Source: Ilumatobacter nonamiensis YM16-303
Lineage (GTDB): Bacteria > Actinomycetota > Acidimicrobiia > Acidimicrobiales > Ilumatobacteraceae
NCBI RefSeq assembly: GCF_000350145.1
Contig: NZ_BAOL01000030.1
Span: 1-34,505, forward strand
Direction of reading: 5' to 3'
Length of the DNA: 34,505 bases
The notes under the pieces were generated by a model. That model saw only the letters and a list, made by a program, of their open reading frames with translations. It made no database searches and had not been told where the DNA came from. A program made the position numbers and the translations under genes. Each line of letters begins with the position of its first letter. The stretch's first letter is position 1. Of the stretch, positions 1 through 8,204 are shown in pieces.

Positions 1-65
1 GAACCATCCGGTGTCAGACACCGGATGGCACCGTGAGCCATCGGGTGTCTGACACCGGATGGTTC
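1..65. repeat. Nested palindromic repeat (28-bp inverted arms, each itself a palindrome)
   Basis: Positions 1-28 and 38-65 are inverted copies of each other with one mismatch, around a 9-base spacer (29-37). Each arm also contains its own odd palindrome: 4-28 and 38-62 both read CCATC(C/G)GGTGTC, one central base, then the reverse complement. The DNA or RNA could therefore fold as one long hairpin or as two small ones. It lies just upstream of the acyl-CoA dehydrogenase promoter. The shape resembles dispersed REP/MITE-like elements, but with one copy in view its class is unknown. The window begins at its first base, so it may extend to the left. Confidence 0.8.
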
Positions 66-101
66 GCGGTTGCGGGTTCGGTGGGTGGAAGGCGGGGCGG
101 A

Positions 102-107
102 TACGTT
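102..107 (+). promoter_or_regulatory. -10 box of a leaderless promoter (acyl-CoA dehydrogenase)
   Basis: TACGTT lies 7 nt before the ATG at 115, so transcription would begin at or next to the start codon. This placement supports 115 as the start rather than the TTG at 70. Confidence 0.5.
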
Positions 108-114
108 CGCGGAC

Positions 115-1326
115 ATGACCGTCACCGAGACCGCGACCGACATGTCCGCCGACGAGCAGCGGGTCAATGCGCTGATCGACGACCTGCTCGAGAACTTCCC
201 ACCGGCCGAGACCTCGACCGTCGACTTCCTGGGTGCCCAGTTCGACCGCGGCCTCGCGTGGATCCATTTTCCCGAGGGGCATGGCGGTCTCGGCCTCACG
301 CCGAAGCTGCAGCGACTGGTGAACGAGCGGGTGTTCGCCGCCGGTGGACCGAACGCGATGCACCGGAACCCGATCGGTCACGGCATGTGCGGTCCGACCG
401 TGGTGGCGTGGGGGAGCGACGAGCAGAAGGCTCGCTACCTCCGCCCGTTGTTCACCGGCGAGGAGATCTGGTGTCAGCTGTTCTCCGAGCCCGGATCGGG
501 GTCGGACTTCGCCGGGCTCTCGTCGTCCGGCGTGCGCGACGGTGACGAATGGATCTGCAACGGGCAGAAGGTCTGGACGACCCTCGCACACCTCTCGAAG
601 TGGGGCCTGCTCGTCGTGCGGACCGATTCCCAGGCCGTCAAACACGCCGGTCTGACGGCGTTCGTGGTCGACATGGAGGACCCGACCGTCGAGATCCGCC
701 CGCTGCGCCAGATGACGGGCGAAGCCGAGTTCAACGAGGTGTTCTTCTCCGACACCCGGATCCCGACGTCGGAGATGCTCGGTAGCCCGGGCGACGGCTG
801 GCGCGTGTCGATGACGACGCTGATGAACGAGCGCGTCTCGATCGGCGGCGCCATTCCGCAGAAGGGCACCGGGATGATTGCCGAGCTCGTGCGAACCTGG
901 CAGAGCGCCGACGAGAGCCTGAAGTCCCCGGCGACGAAGGACGCGGTGATGGCGCTGTGGTCACGCGCCGAGGTGGCTCGTCTGACCAACATTCGCGCCA
1001 GCCAGAACCGCAAGATGGGCGACCCCGGACCAGAGGGGTCGATCGGCAAGATGGCCTCGGCGGACCTCAACAAGGAGATCTACGAGCTGGTGATCGACCT
1101 GATGGGCCCCGAGGGAATGCTCTACGGGAGCTACGAGATGATCCGTCCCGAGACCGCGATGGGATCGGACACGCCACAGAAGGCGTTCCTGCGCGTGCGC
1201 GCCAACTCGATCGAGGGTGGCACGTCCGAGGTGATGCGCAACATCCTGGGCGAGCGGGTGCTCGGCCTTCCGGGTGACGTGCGCGTCGATCGTGACGTTC
1301 CGTGGAGCGAGATCCCGCGCAACTGA
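115..1326 (+). CDS. Acyl-CoA dehydrogenase family protein
   Basis: This is a 403-residue flavoprotein of the acyl-CoA dehydrogenase family, which oxidises an acyl-CoA to the 2,3-enoyl-CoA in the cytoplasm using FAD. The first third is the helical N-terminal domain. It is followed by the family FAD/substrate signature (QLFSEPGSGSDFAG, then the NGQKVWTT strand) and a C-terminal helical domain ending in SIEGGTSEVMRNILGERVLG. In that last motif the Glu before Gly-Gly-Thr aligns with the catalytic base of medium-chain dehydrogenases. The start at 115 was chosen because a -10 box sits 7 nt upstream and the sequence before it is not protein-like. The gene stands alone and converges on ispH with 13 nt between the stops. 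Substrate chain length cannot be told from the sequence; related actinobacterial FadE proteins act on fatty acyl or sterol side-chain CoA esters. Confidence 0.9.
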   Translation: MTVTETATDMSADEQRVNALIDDLLENFPPAETSTVDFLGAQFDRGLAWIHFPEGHGGLGLTPKLQRLVNERVFAAGGPNAMHRNPIGHGMCGPTVVAWGSDEQKARYLRPLFTGEEIWCQLFSEPGSGSDFAGLSSSGVRDGDEWICNGQKVWTTLAHLSKWGLLVVRTDSQAVKHAGLTAFVVDMEDPTVEIRPLRQMTGEAEFNEVFFSDTRIPTSEMLGSPGDGWRVSMTTLMNERVSIGGAIPQKGTGMIAELVRTWQSADESLKSPATKDAVMALWSRAEVARLTNIRASQNRKMGDPGPEGSIGKMASADLNKEIYELVIDLMGPEGMLYGSYEMIRPETAMGSDTPQKAFLRVRANSIEGGTSEVMRNILGERVLGLPGDVRVDRDVPWSEIPRN

Positions 1327-1339
1327 TCGAGGGATCTGT

Positions 1340-2416
1340 TCAGGTCGTCAGGTTCGCCAGGACCTCGCTGGCACCGAGGTTCCGGTCGTCCATCCCCGGA
1401 CGGTCGAGCAGGCTCCCACCGAGCAGCACCGTCGCCGCATCCTCGATCGCCGCCTGCAGTTCACGGATGTTGCGCGGCGGTGGGAAGTACTCGTCCTCGT
1501 CGGTGACGATGACCAGTTCCACGCCCTTCGCGGGGTCGAGGAACTCGACGACCGCATCGACGAGCTCCTCGGGGGCGGAGGCCCCGGCCGTGACACCGAC
1601 CACGCCGGAGATCCCGGCCGGGAGTTCGTCGACCGAGTTGACGCGGTACACCTGTTCACAGCCTTCAGCATGAGCGAGCCGCTCCAGAGCGAGCGTGTTC
1701 GATGAGTTCGCGGATCCGATGACGACGATTGCGTCGCAGCGTCGGGCCAGCTCCTCGATCGCCGCTTGCCGATTGGTGGTGGCGAAGCAGAGGTCACTGC
1801 GGCCGGGCGTCCACACGTCGGGGAAGCGGTCCTTCACGGCCACGGCCACACCGTTCCAATCACGGTGCGACAGGGTGGTCTGGGCCAGGAGAGCGACGGG
1901 CTGATCGGTCGGGGGAAGCGCCTCCACCTCGGCGACGGACTCGACCCGGTCGATCGAGTCCGGGGCGACCGCCATCGTTCCGACCGCTTCCTCGTGACCC
2001 TCGTGGCCGACGTACACGATGCGGAAACCCTTTCCGGCCCGCACCTTCACCTCGTGGTGCACCTTGGTGACGAGCGGACACACCGAGTCGACCACGTAGG
2101 AACCGCGGGCCCGAGCGGCTTCGACCACCTCCGGAGCGGAGCCGTGTGCCGAGAGCATGATCGGGCTGCCGGACGGGACCTCGTCGATGTCGTCGACGAA
2201 GATCACGCCCTGGTCCTCGAACCGCTTGACGACCAGCTTGTTGTGGACGATCTCGTGGTAGCAGTACACGGGAGCCGGGAACGAGCGCACCATCCAGGCC
2301 AGGGCCTTGATCGCCATTTCGACGCCGGCGCAGAATCCGCGGGGCTCGGCGAGCAGTACCTGCTCGACGCTCGATCCAGTGGGGGATCCGGTCGGTGACG
2401 GGTCGTCGGTGCTCAT
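1340..2416 (-). CDS. ispH: 4-hydroxy-3-methylbut-2-enyl diphosphate reductase (IspH)
   Basis: IspH performs the last step of the MEP isoprenoid pathway, reducing HMBPP to IPP and DMAPP with an iron-sulfur cluster. All three cluster cysteines are present: Cys29 in PRGFCAGV, Cys113 in DSVCPLV and Cys210 in DLCFATTNRQ. The substrate-binding histidines (His54 in YHEIVHN, His91 in SAHGS, His141 in GHEGHEEAVGT), the neighbouring Glu142 and the SANSSNT loop are also intact. The length, 358 residues, is normal with a short disordered N-terminal extension of about 17 residues. The ATG at 2416 has TAGATT nine bases upstream, suggesting a very short or absent leader. It is divergent from the DUF512 gene with only 48 nt between the start codons, so the two promoters overlap. 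Confidence 0.97.
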   Translation of the reverse strand: MSTDDPSPTGSPTGSSVEQVLLAEPRGFCAGVEMAIKALAWMVRSFPAPVYCYHEIVHNKLVVKRFEDQGVIFVDDIDEVPSGSPIMLSAHGSAPEVVEAARARGSYVVDSVCPLVTKVHHEVKVRAGKGFRIVYVGHEGHEEAVGTMAVAPDSIDRVESVAEVEALPPTDQPVALLAQTTLSHRDWNGVAVAVKDRFPDVWTPGRSDLCFATTNRQAAIEELARRCDAIVVIGSANSSNTLALERLAHAEGCEQVYRVNSVDELPAGISGVVGVTAGASAPEELVDAVVEFLDPAKGVELVIVTDEDEYFPPPRNIRELQAAIEDAATVLLGGSLLDRPGMDDRNLGASEVLANLTT

Positions 2417-2425
2417 CTGGACCCC

Positions 2426-2431
2426 AATCTA
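2426..2431 (-). promoter_or_regulatory. -10 box of ispH
   Basis: On the minus strand this reads TAGATT, ending 9 nt before the ispH ATG. It faces the -10 box of the divergent DUF512 gene about 20 bp away. Confidence 0.45.
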
Positions 2432-2449
2432 CCGACTCGACCGCGGCGG

Positions 2450-2455
2450 TAGCGT
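2450..2455 (+). promoter_or_regulatory. -10 box of the DUF512-der cluster
   Basis: TAGCGT lies 9 nt before the ATG at 2465. The intervening bases include GGAG, too close to the ATG for a classical Shine-Dalgarno, so translation is probably leaderless or nearly so. Confidence 0.45.
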
Positions 2456-2464
2456 GGAGCGGCT

Positions 2465-3886
2465 ATGTCCCAGACCCTCTCCCGATCACTTGCACCGCTG
2501 GTGGTGTCGGTCGCGCCCGGATCGCCGGCCGACGACGTCGGGGTGCTGCCAGGTGACGAGATCGTGGGGGTCAACGGCGACATGCCGCGGGACATCATCG
2601 AATGGCAGATGGCCACCGATGAGGCCGAGGTCGAACTCGATGTCTCGCGCGGCGGACTGGACTTCGCGATGTCGGTCGACAAGCCCGAGGGGGCACCTCT
2701 CGGGATCGAGATCTCGAGCGCCGTGTTCGATCGCGTCCGCACGTGCGACAACCACTGCGAGTTCTGTTTCATCTACCAGTTGCCGAAGGGGATGCGGAGG
2801 TCGCTGTACCTGAAGGACGACGACTACCGGCTGTCGTTCCTGTACGGCAACTTCACGACGCTGACGCGCTTCACCGAGGCCGACCTGGAACGGGTGGTGA
2901 CCGAACGACTGTCGCCACTGCACGTGAGCATCCACTCCACCGATCCGGACGTGCGCAGTGAGATGTTGAAGAACCCGCGGGGTGCGATGAGTCTGCGTTG
3001 GCTGCGGGCGTTGCTCGACCACGACATCGTGGTGAAGGGCCAGATCGTGGTGTGTCCCGGCGTCAACGACGGCGCGATCCTGGACGACACGATGGCCGGC
3101 ATCCTCGACCGATATCCCGAACTCGATTCGGTCGCCGTGGTTCCGCTCGGCATCTCGAAATTCAACCGTGAGGATGCGATGCGTTTCCATTCGCTGCAGG
3201 AGGCGCAGGACGTCGTCGACACGATTGCCGACTGGCAGGACGTGTTCCAGGCCGCACTCGGCAAGCGAATGGTGTACGCCGCCGACGAGTACTACCTGAT
3301 GGCCGAGCGCCCGTTCCCGGACGCCGAGCGCTACGACGGCTTCCACATGCACGAGGACGGCATCGGCATGGCGCGCACGTTCGAGGCCGAGTTCCACGGC
3401 CACACCGACTCCGTCACCGGCGTCCAACGCGGCTTCTTCGCCTCGGTCGACGCCCCGCCCAACCCCGCGGCCTACACGGGCCTCCACAAGTGTTCATCGG
3501 CGCACGACATCGATGCACCCGTGCAGCAGGGCGTCACGTTGAAGCCCCGTCGCACCGCGTCGGTCGGCGTGTTGACCGGCACATTGGGTGCACCCGTGAT
3601 CCGGCCGCTCGTGGAATCCGTCGGGCGCGCCGATGTTCGGATACTCGCGGTCGAGAACGAGTTCTTCGGTGGCAACACCGGGGTCACCGGGCTGATCACG
3701 GGTGAGGACGTCACCAGGGTCCTGGCTGACCAGCCTGCGGGCCATCGGTACCTGCTGCCCGATGTGTGCCTGTCCGACGACGGACGATTTCTCGATGGCG
3801 TGTCCATCGATGAACTGCCGCGACCTGTCGAGGTCGTCGCGACCGACGGTGCCGCTCTGCGCGCCGCCCTGGAAGGATCGAAATGA
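2465..3886 (+). CDS. DUF512 protein with N-terminal PDZ and radical-SAM-like cysteine motif
   Basis: This 473-residue protein has a PDZ-like domain at about residues 10-65 (SVAPGSPADDVGVLPGDEIV). A radical-SAM-like region follows, with the cysteine cluster Cys94-X3-Cys98-X2-Cys101 (CDNHCEFCF), and then the DUF512 C-terminal domain from roughly residue 290. The family is widespread in Firmicutes and Actinobacteria, commonly next to der, and its reaction is not established to my knowledge. The cysteine spacing is the canonical CX3CX2C of radical SAM enzymes, so a 4Fe-4S cluster is likely (inference). The stop overlaps the der start (ATGA at 3883-3886), so the two are translationally coupled. 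No signal peptide is visible, so a cytoplasmic location is expected. Confidence 0.9.
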   Translation: MSQTLSRSLAPLVVSVAPGSPADDVGVLPGDEIVGVNGDMPRDIIEWQMATDEAEVELDVSRGGLDFAMSVDKPEGAPLGIEISSAVFDRVRTCDNHCEFCFIYQLPKGMRRSLYLKDDDYRLSFLYGNFTTLTRFTEADLERVVTERLSPLHVSIHSTDPDVRSEMLKNPRGAMSLRWLRALLDHDIVVKGQIVVCPGVNDGAILDDTMAGILDRYPELDSVAVVPLGISKFNREDAMRFHSLQEAQDVVDTIADWQDVFQAALGKRMVYAADEYYLMAERPFPDAERYDGFHMHEDGIGMARTFEAEFHGHTDSVTGVQRGFFASVDAPPNPAAYTGLHKCSSAHDIDAPVQQGVTLKPRRTASVGVLTGTLGAPVIRPLVESVGRADVRILAVENEFFGGNTGVTGLITGEDVTRVLADQPAGHRYLLPDVCLSDDGRFLDGVSIDELPRPVEVVATDGAALRAALEGSK

Positions 3887-5253
3887 CCGAGAACACCATC
3901 GCCGGAGTCGACACCGGCGGACTGCCGACCGTGGTCATCATCGGCCGCCCCAACGTCGGCAAGAGCACGCTCTTCAACCGGATCATCGGGAGCCAGCAGG
4001 CGATCGTCGAGGACCGCCCGGGTATCACCCGGGACCGCAAGGTGCTCGAGGCATCCTGGCTCGAGGTGCCCTTCCTCGTGATCGACACCGGCGGCTGGAT
4101 GCCGGCAGGTGACGGTTCGTCCCTCGACGACAAGGTCAGCAAGCAGGTCGAAGAAGCCGTCGACGGGGCCGATGTGGTCATGTTCGTGGTCGATGCGTCG
4201 GTCGGGCTGACCGACGACGACTCGATGATCGCCAACTGGTTGCGACGGACGCGCCGCGACGTCATGGTCATCGCGAACAAGGCCGACAACGATCGACGCG
4301 AGACCGACCGTTGGGAGTTCCTGTCGCTGGGACTCGGCGATCCGATTCCGGTCAGTGCGCTGCACGGCCGCCGCGCCGGCGACCTGCTCGACGAGGTGAT
4401 CGCACGTTTCCCCGAAGAAGCCCGCCAGCACCGGGACTTCCCGGAGTACGAACGCGGCGACGACTGGGACGGCGACGACGAGGTCGCGGCGCCGCGCATC
4501 GCCATCGTCGGCCGCCCGAACGTCGGAAAGAGCACGCTGTTCAACCGTCTGGTGGGGGAGGAGCGCGCCGTTGTCCACGACATGGCCGGCACGACCCGCG
4601 ACTCGATCGACACGCTCGTCGAGACCGAGGACGGCCCGATGGTGTTCATCGACACCGCGGGGATGCGTCGCAAGGGCAAGATCGACGACTCGGCCGAGTA
4701 CTACTCGATGGTCCGTGCGCTGCGCGCGATCGACGACGCCGACGTGGCGCTGCTCGTGATCGACGGGACCGAGGGCGTCACCAGCCAGGACCAGCGCCTC
4801 GCCGAGCGTGTCGACGCCTCCGGGTGCCCGATCCTGCTCGTGCTCAACAAGTGGGAGCTCGTGCCCGCCGAGGAGCGGCCCGATCGCATGGCCGAACTGC
4901 ACCGACGCCTGGCATTCGTCGGCGACGCGCCGATCCTGAAGATCTCGGCGCTCACCGGGAAGAACGTGTCCCGCCTGCTGCCGCACCTGCAGGAATCGAT
5001 CGCCCAGTACCACACCCGCGTGCCGACCCGGGACATCAACAAGATCATCGCCGCCGCACAGCAGCGGGCACCGGGCCCGAAGGGTGCGAAGATCCTCTAC
5101 GCCGTGCAGGGGGCGACCGATCCGCCCACGTTCACGCTGTTCGTCAACCGCGAGATTCCTGCGACCTACATGCGGTACATCGAACGAACGATCCGGGAGG
5201 AGTTCGGTCTCGGCTCGACCGCGATCAAGATGCGCGTGCGAAAGAAGTCCTGA
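3883..5253 (+). CDS. der: Ribosome biogenesis GTPase Der (EngA)
   Basis: Der is the double-GTPase needed for maturation of the 50S ribosomal subunit. Both G domains are complete. Domain 1 has the P-loop GRPNVGKST at 21-29, DRPGITRD, DTGGW and NKAD at 132-135. Domain 2 has GRPNVGKST at 210-218, DMAGTTRD, DTAG at 257-260 and NKWE at 322-325. An acidic linker (about 188-203) joins them, and a KH-like C-terminal domain fills about 365-456, ending in a basic tail. The length, 456 residues, is typical. The start overlaps the DUF512 stop by 4 nt, and a small zinc-ribbon gene begins 2 nt after the stop, so the three genes form one transcription unit. Confidence 0.97.
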   Translation: MTENTIAGVDTGGLPTVVIIGRPNVGKSTLFNRIIGSQQAIVEDRPGITRDRKVLEASWLEVPFLVIDTGGWMPAGDGSSLDDKVSKQVEEAVDGADVVMFVVDASVGLTDDDSMIANWLRRTRRDVMVIANKADNDRRETDRWEFLSLGLGDPIPVSALHGRRAGDLLDEVIARFPEEARQHRDFPEYERGDDWDGDDEVAAPRIAIVGRPNVGKSTLFNRLVGEERAVVHDMAGTTRDSIDTLVETEDGPMVFIDTAGMRRKGKIDDSAEYYSMVRALRAIDDADVALLVIDGTEGVTSQDQRLAERVDASGCPILLVLNKWELVPAEERPDRMAELHRRLAFVGDAPILKISALTGKNVSRLLPHLQESIAQYHTRVPTRDINKIIAAAQQRAPGPKGAKILYAVQGATDPPTFTLFVNREIPATYMRYIERTIREEFGLGSTAIKMRVRKKS

Positions 5254-5255
5254 TC

Positions 5256-5477
5256 GTGCCGTGGTGCGAGGACTGCGCGAAGTACTACACACCGAACTCG
5301 GTGAACACCGACGGCAGCTGCCCGCAATGCGGTGAGATCCTGCAGTTGGGCGAAGGAGCGGAGCACACCCACGAGGAGGGTGGCGAGGTCGACGAGTCGA
5401 CCCCGTGGCATTTCAAGCTGATGGTGGTTGCGGTCGTGACGTATCTCGGGTGGCGTCTGATCCAGCTGTTCGCCTGA
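5256..5477 (+). CDS. Small zinc-ribbon protein with one C-terminal membrane segment
   Basis: This is a 73-residue protein starting at the GTG two bases after the der stop. The N-terminus carries two CXXC pairs (WCEDC and CPQC) separated by 16 residues, typical of a zinc ribbon. A short charged His/Glu-rich linker follows, and then one hydrophobic helix (about 52-72, FKLMVVAVVTYLGWRLIQLF) that reaches the C-terminus. It would be a tail-anchored membrane protein with its zinc ribbon in the cytoplasm. Tight placement after der suggests co-translation. I do not recognise a named family, and the function is unknown. Confidence 0.8.
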   Translation: MPWCEDCAKYYTPNSVNTDGSCPQCGEILQLGEGAEHTHEEGGEVDESTPWHFKLMVVAVVTYLGWRLIQLFA

Positions 5478-5579
5478 CCGTTCATCAGTGCGGACGGGGG
5501 CGGATCATCCTGATGGTGACCGAGCCCGGCGGCAATGGCATCTGAAGAACTCAGCGGCGGTTCGGTCGGCGTCGGCCGA

Positions 5580-5585
5580 TAGAGT
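5580..5585 (+). promoter_or_regulatory. Possible -10 box of tRNA-Pro
   Basis: TAGAGT ends 11 nt before the mature tRNA 5' end. No convincing -35 hexamer is seen. Confidence 0.35.
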
Positions 5586-5596
5586 TCCGTCCGCCA

Positions 5597-5670
5597 CGGG
5601 CTGTGGCGCAGCTTGGTAGCGCACTTGTCTGGGGGACAAGGGGTCGCAGGTTCAAATCCTGTCAGCCCGA
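5597..5670 (+). tRNA. tRNA-Pro (anticodon GGG)
   Basis: The sequence folds as a full cloverleaf. The acceptor stem pairs CGGGCTG (5597-5603) with CAGCCCG (5663-5669), and the discriminator base is A at 5670. The D arm is GCGC/GCGC. The anticodon stem pairs CTTGT with ACAAG around the loop CTGGGGG, giving anticodon GGG, which reads CCC. The T arm contains GGTTCAAATCC. The 3' CCA is not encoded. It stands alone, with no gene overlapping it and no integrase nearby. Confidence 0.95.
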
Positions 5671-5795
5671 CGACCGATGGTCCTGGTCAGATGTTTCTGA
5701 TCGGGACTTTCGTCGTTTTCGGCCAGGCGTCGTGCCGGCGACCGCTTCTGCCCGGCCGTCGGTGAACCTCGGATGAATTCACTCACTCTCAGTTG

Positions 5796-5813
5796 ATTCA
5801 AGAATTATTGAAT
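5796..5813. promoter_or_regulatory. Candidate ArsR operator upstream of arsC
   Basis: ATTCAA and TTGAAT form a perfect 6-bp inverted repeat around 6 bases, an AT-rich island in GC-rich DNA. A TTGATT hexamer (5793-5798) that could be a -35 box overlaps its left arm. Size and spacing fit a winged-helix ArsR/SmtB dimer. The ArsR encoded about 2 kb away is the obvious candidate ligand (inference). Confidence 0.5.
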
Positions 5814-5897
5814 GGTCATGCTGTCGTCGTGGACATGAAGCGATCCACCCGCTCTCGACATGCGCAACGGCGCGGTCACGACATGAGGAGAAACAGC

Positions 5898-6563
5898 ATG
5901 ACCGAGGACAACACCGAACGCGTGGAGTTGACGACCGAGCAGATCCTGCTCGTGCGCCAGGGGGCGGAACGCCTGCGCCACGAGTTCGACGGCACGTTCA
6001 ACGCCGAGACGATCGAGCGCTACATGCACAGTTCGCAGGAACTGTTGCAGGCGAAAGCGAAGTTCTCGATGTGGCTGCCGTTACTGATCGAGCGCGTCAC
6101 CCGGGACCGGCTGCGGGCGCTGGCACGACTCGAGGTCGGAACGCTCGGCAAGCCGGCTGTGCTGTTCCTCTGCGTCCACAACGCCGGACGCTCGCAGATG
6201 GGAGCCGGCTGGCTTCGACATCTCGTCGGCGATCGGGTCGACGTGTTCTCGGGCGGGACCGACCCGGGTATCGAGATCAATGGTGCCGCCGCGCAAGCGA
6301 TGGCCGAGGTCGGAATCGACATCGGCTCGGAACTCCCGCAGCCGTGGACCGACGAAATCGCCCGGGCAGCCGATGTGATCGTGTCGATGGGCTGCGGCGA
6401 CGCGTGCCCGATCTATCCGGGCAAGCGCTACGAGGACTGGGATCTCATCGATCCGACCGATCAGCCGCTCGAGGTGGTGCGCGAGATTCGTGACAACGTC
6501 CGGGCCCGCGTGGAGGCGCTCATCGCGACGCTCGAACTCGACGTCACAGCGTCAGCGGGATGA
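5898..6563 (+). CDS. arsC: Arsenate reductase, low-molecular-weight phosphatase fold with N-terminal helical domain
   Basis: This 221-residue protein reduces arsenate to arsenite for export. Residues 10-80 form a helical region of the type seen as a three-helix dimerisation domain in actinobacterial ArsC. Residues 85-220 are the LMW phosphatase-like domain, with the anion-binding loop Cys92-X5-Arg98 in FLCVHNAGRSQMG. Cys166 and Cys170 lie in SMGCGDACPIYPGKRYEDW, the conserved region of mycothiol-dependent corynebacterial enzymes. The ATG at 5898 has a clear AGGAG 8 nt upstream, unlike most genes here. The longer frame upstream overlaps the operator and is not protein-like. It converges on acr3 with 32 nt between the stops. 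Use of mycothiol/mycoredoxin as electron donor is inferred from the family. Confidence 0.9.
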   Translation: MTEDNTERVELTTEQILLVRQGAERLRHEFDGTFNAETIERYMHSSQELLQAKAKFSMWLPLLIERVTRDRLRALARLEVGTLGKPAVLFLCVHNAGRSQMGAGWLRHLVGDRVDVFSGGTDPGIEINGAAAQAMAEVGIDIGSELPQPWTDEIARAADVIVSMGCGDACPIYPGKRYEDWDLIDPTDQPLEVVREIRDNVRARVEALIATLELDVTASAG

Positions 6564-6595
6564 TCCCATCGCGGTGACACTCGCGAGTCCGGGCG

Positions 6596-7702
6596 TCACT
6601 CGACCGGGACGGCGCCCGGTCGGGCGTCCGTGGACTCCGAGGATGCCGGGAACCAGCCTTTGGTCCGGTTGGCGAACGCGACGAGCGAGAGCATCACCGG
6701 AACCTCGATGAGCACGCCGACCACCGTCGCGAGCGCCGCTCCGGAACCGAGGCCGTAGAGGCTGATCGCGACGGCGACGGCGAGTTCGAAGAAGTTCGAC
6801 GTTCCGATCATCGCGGCAGGCGCCGCGATGTCGAACGGAAGCCGAAGGGAGCGGGCTGCGCCGTACCCGATCGCGAAGATGCCGTAGCTCTGGATCAGCA
6901 GCGGGATCGCGATCATCAGGACACGCGCCGGCTGGTCGATGATCGTCTCGGCCTGGAATCCGAACAACAGGACGACGGTCAACAGCAAGCCGATGATCGA
7001 CGTCGGCTTCAACCGAGCCGCGAACCCGTCCACGGCGGCCGGTCCGCCCGTACGGATCAACGACGATCGGGTGAACAGGCCGGCAGCGAGCGGGACCACC
7101 ACGAAGATCGCGACCGACGCGACGAGCGTCGCCCACGGAACGGTGAGATCGGTGACGCCGAGGAGCAGACCGGCGATCGGAGCGAATGCGAAGACCAGGA
7201 TGAGATCGTTGATCGACACCTGGGCGAGTGTGTAGTTGGCGCTGCCGTTCGTGAGCTGGCTCCACACGAAGACCATGGCCGTGCAGGGAGCGACGCCGAG
7301 CAGGATCATCCCGGCGATGTACTCGTCGGCTTCGGCCGTGGGAACGAACTCGGAGAACACGTACCGGAAGAACACATAGGCCAGCGCGGCCATCGTGAAG
7401 GGCTTGACCAGCCAGTTGATCCCGAGGGTCAGGAAGAGACCCTTCGGCTGGTGGCGGACATCGCTCAGACAGTCGGGCTCGACCTTGAGCATCATCGGAT
7501 AGATCATCAGCCAGATCAGGACGGCCACGACGAGGTTCACCTGGGCGACCTCGAGGTCCGCGATCTGTTCGAAGACCCCGGGTACCAGGAGTCCCAGGCC
7601 GATCCCCGCGAGGATCGCGAGGGTGACCCAAAGGGTCAGGAACCGCTCGAAACCGCCGAGTCCGGTGTCGGCTCGCAGGTCCGTCGTGGTCGGCGCGCTC
7701 AT
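6596..7702 (-). CDS. acr3: ACR3-family arsenite efflux permease
   Basis: This 368-residue polytopic membrane protein belongs to the ACR3 (ArsB-type 2) arsenite/antimonite exporter family. About ten hydrophobic segments are visible from residue 20 to 355. They include the conserved [18 protein letters not shown] segment carrying Cys140, which aligns with the cysteine required for As(III) transport in this family. The C-terminal repeat has [18 protein letters not shown], another family signature. The start at 7702 (MSAPTTT) is chosen because upstream codons lie in the divergent promoter region; no good Shine-Dalgarno is seen, so the start is less certain than the identity. It is transcribed away from arsR and convergently with arsC. 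Confidence 0.92.
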   Translation of the reverse strand: MSAPTTTDLRADTGLGGFERFLTLWVTLAILAGIGLGLLVPGVFEQIADLEVAQVNLVVAVLIWLMIYPMMLKVEPDCLSDVRHQPKGLFLTLGINWLVKPFTMAALAYVFFRYVFSEFVPTAEADEYIAGMILLGVAPCTAMVFVWSQLTNGSANYTLAQVSINDLILVFAFAPIAGLLLGVTDLTVPWATLVASVAIFVVVPLAAGLFTRSSLIRTGGPAAVDGFAARLKPTSIIGLLLTVVLLFGFQAETIIDQPARVLMIAIPLLIQSYGIFAIGYGAARSLRLPFDIAAPAAMIGTSNFFELAVAVAISLYGLGSGAALATVVGVLIEVPVMLSLVAFANRTKGWFPASSESTDARPGAVPVE

Positions 7703-7773
7703 GCGGATGCGGGGTTCATCACCGGGGTCGACAGACGGCGCGATCGGAGCGGTACGGTGGACACAGAGGACGC

Positions 7774-7803
7774 ACCGTAGCACGACTCATCGACATTCAT
7801 CAA
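7774..7803 (-). promoter_or_regulatory. acr3 promoter overlapping the arsR start
   Basis: On the minus strand, TTGATG (7798-7803) is followed after 18 bases by TACGGT (7774-7779). The -35 abuts the arsR ATG at 7805 and lies in two TCATC repeats (7788-7792 and 7797-7801), so ArsR binding here could silence both genes. The link to ArsR is inference. Confidence 0.5.
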
Positions 7804-7804
7804 T

Positions 7805-8203
7805 ATGACTTCCGACCTGATCGACGACAGCGACACCACGGAGACCGCCACGGCGATCGACGGGTCCGAGGCATGCTGCTCGGGCAGCACCGGGTGGATG
7901 GACCGCAACACCGCCGACGAGCTGGCGGCTCGACTGAGCGCTGCGGCGGATCCGGTCCGCCTCCAGGTGCTGTCGATCATCGCCCACGCGCCCGGCGGCG
8001 AGGTGTGTGCCTGCGATTTCGTCGAACCGCTCGGGAAGTCTCAGCCGACCGTGTCGCACCACCTCAAGGTGCTCACCGAAGCCGGCCTCGTCGAAGGTGA
8101 CAAACGCGGGCGCTGGATCTGGTATCGCCTCGGCCCGTCGGCCATCGATGACCTCGCCGGATCGCTCGGTGCGATCGTGGCCGAGAGCGCGGCGACGACC
8201 TGA
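7805..8203 (+). CDS. arsR: ArsR/SmtB-family arsenic-responsive repressor
   Basis: This 132-residue winged-helix repressor would release ars promoters when it binds As(III). The DNA-recognition helix is KSQPTVSHHLKVL (about 78-90), followed by the wing at EGDKRGRWIWYRL. There are two cysteine pairs: Cys24-Cys25 (EACCSG) in the N-terminal arm and Cys68/Cys70 (EVCACDF) before the recognition helix. Both positions have been used for arsenite binding in different ArsR proteins, so which set senses metal here is open. The ATG at 7805 has no Shine-Dalgarno. The SRAP gene follows after a single base. Confidence 0.92.
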   Translation: MTSDLIDDSDTTETATAIDGSEACCSGSTGWMDRNTADELAARLSAAADPVRLQVLSIIAHAPGGEVCACDFVEPLGKSQPTVSHHLKVLTEAGLVEGDKRGRWIWYRLGPSAIDDLAGSLGAIVAESAATT

Positions 8204-8204
8204 C

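Noticed and set aside
3472-5292. 606-codon open frame on the minus strand opposite DUF512 and der
   Set aside because: It is antisense to two well-supported genes; the composition is typical of shadow frames and no motif is visible.
5597-6600. Genomic island inserted at tRNA-Pro bringing the ars genes
   Set aside because: No integrase and no second copy of the tRNA 3' end was noticed within the window; the base composition matches the surroundings by eye.
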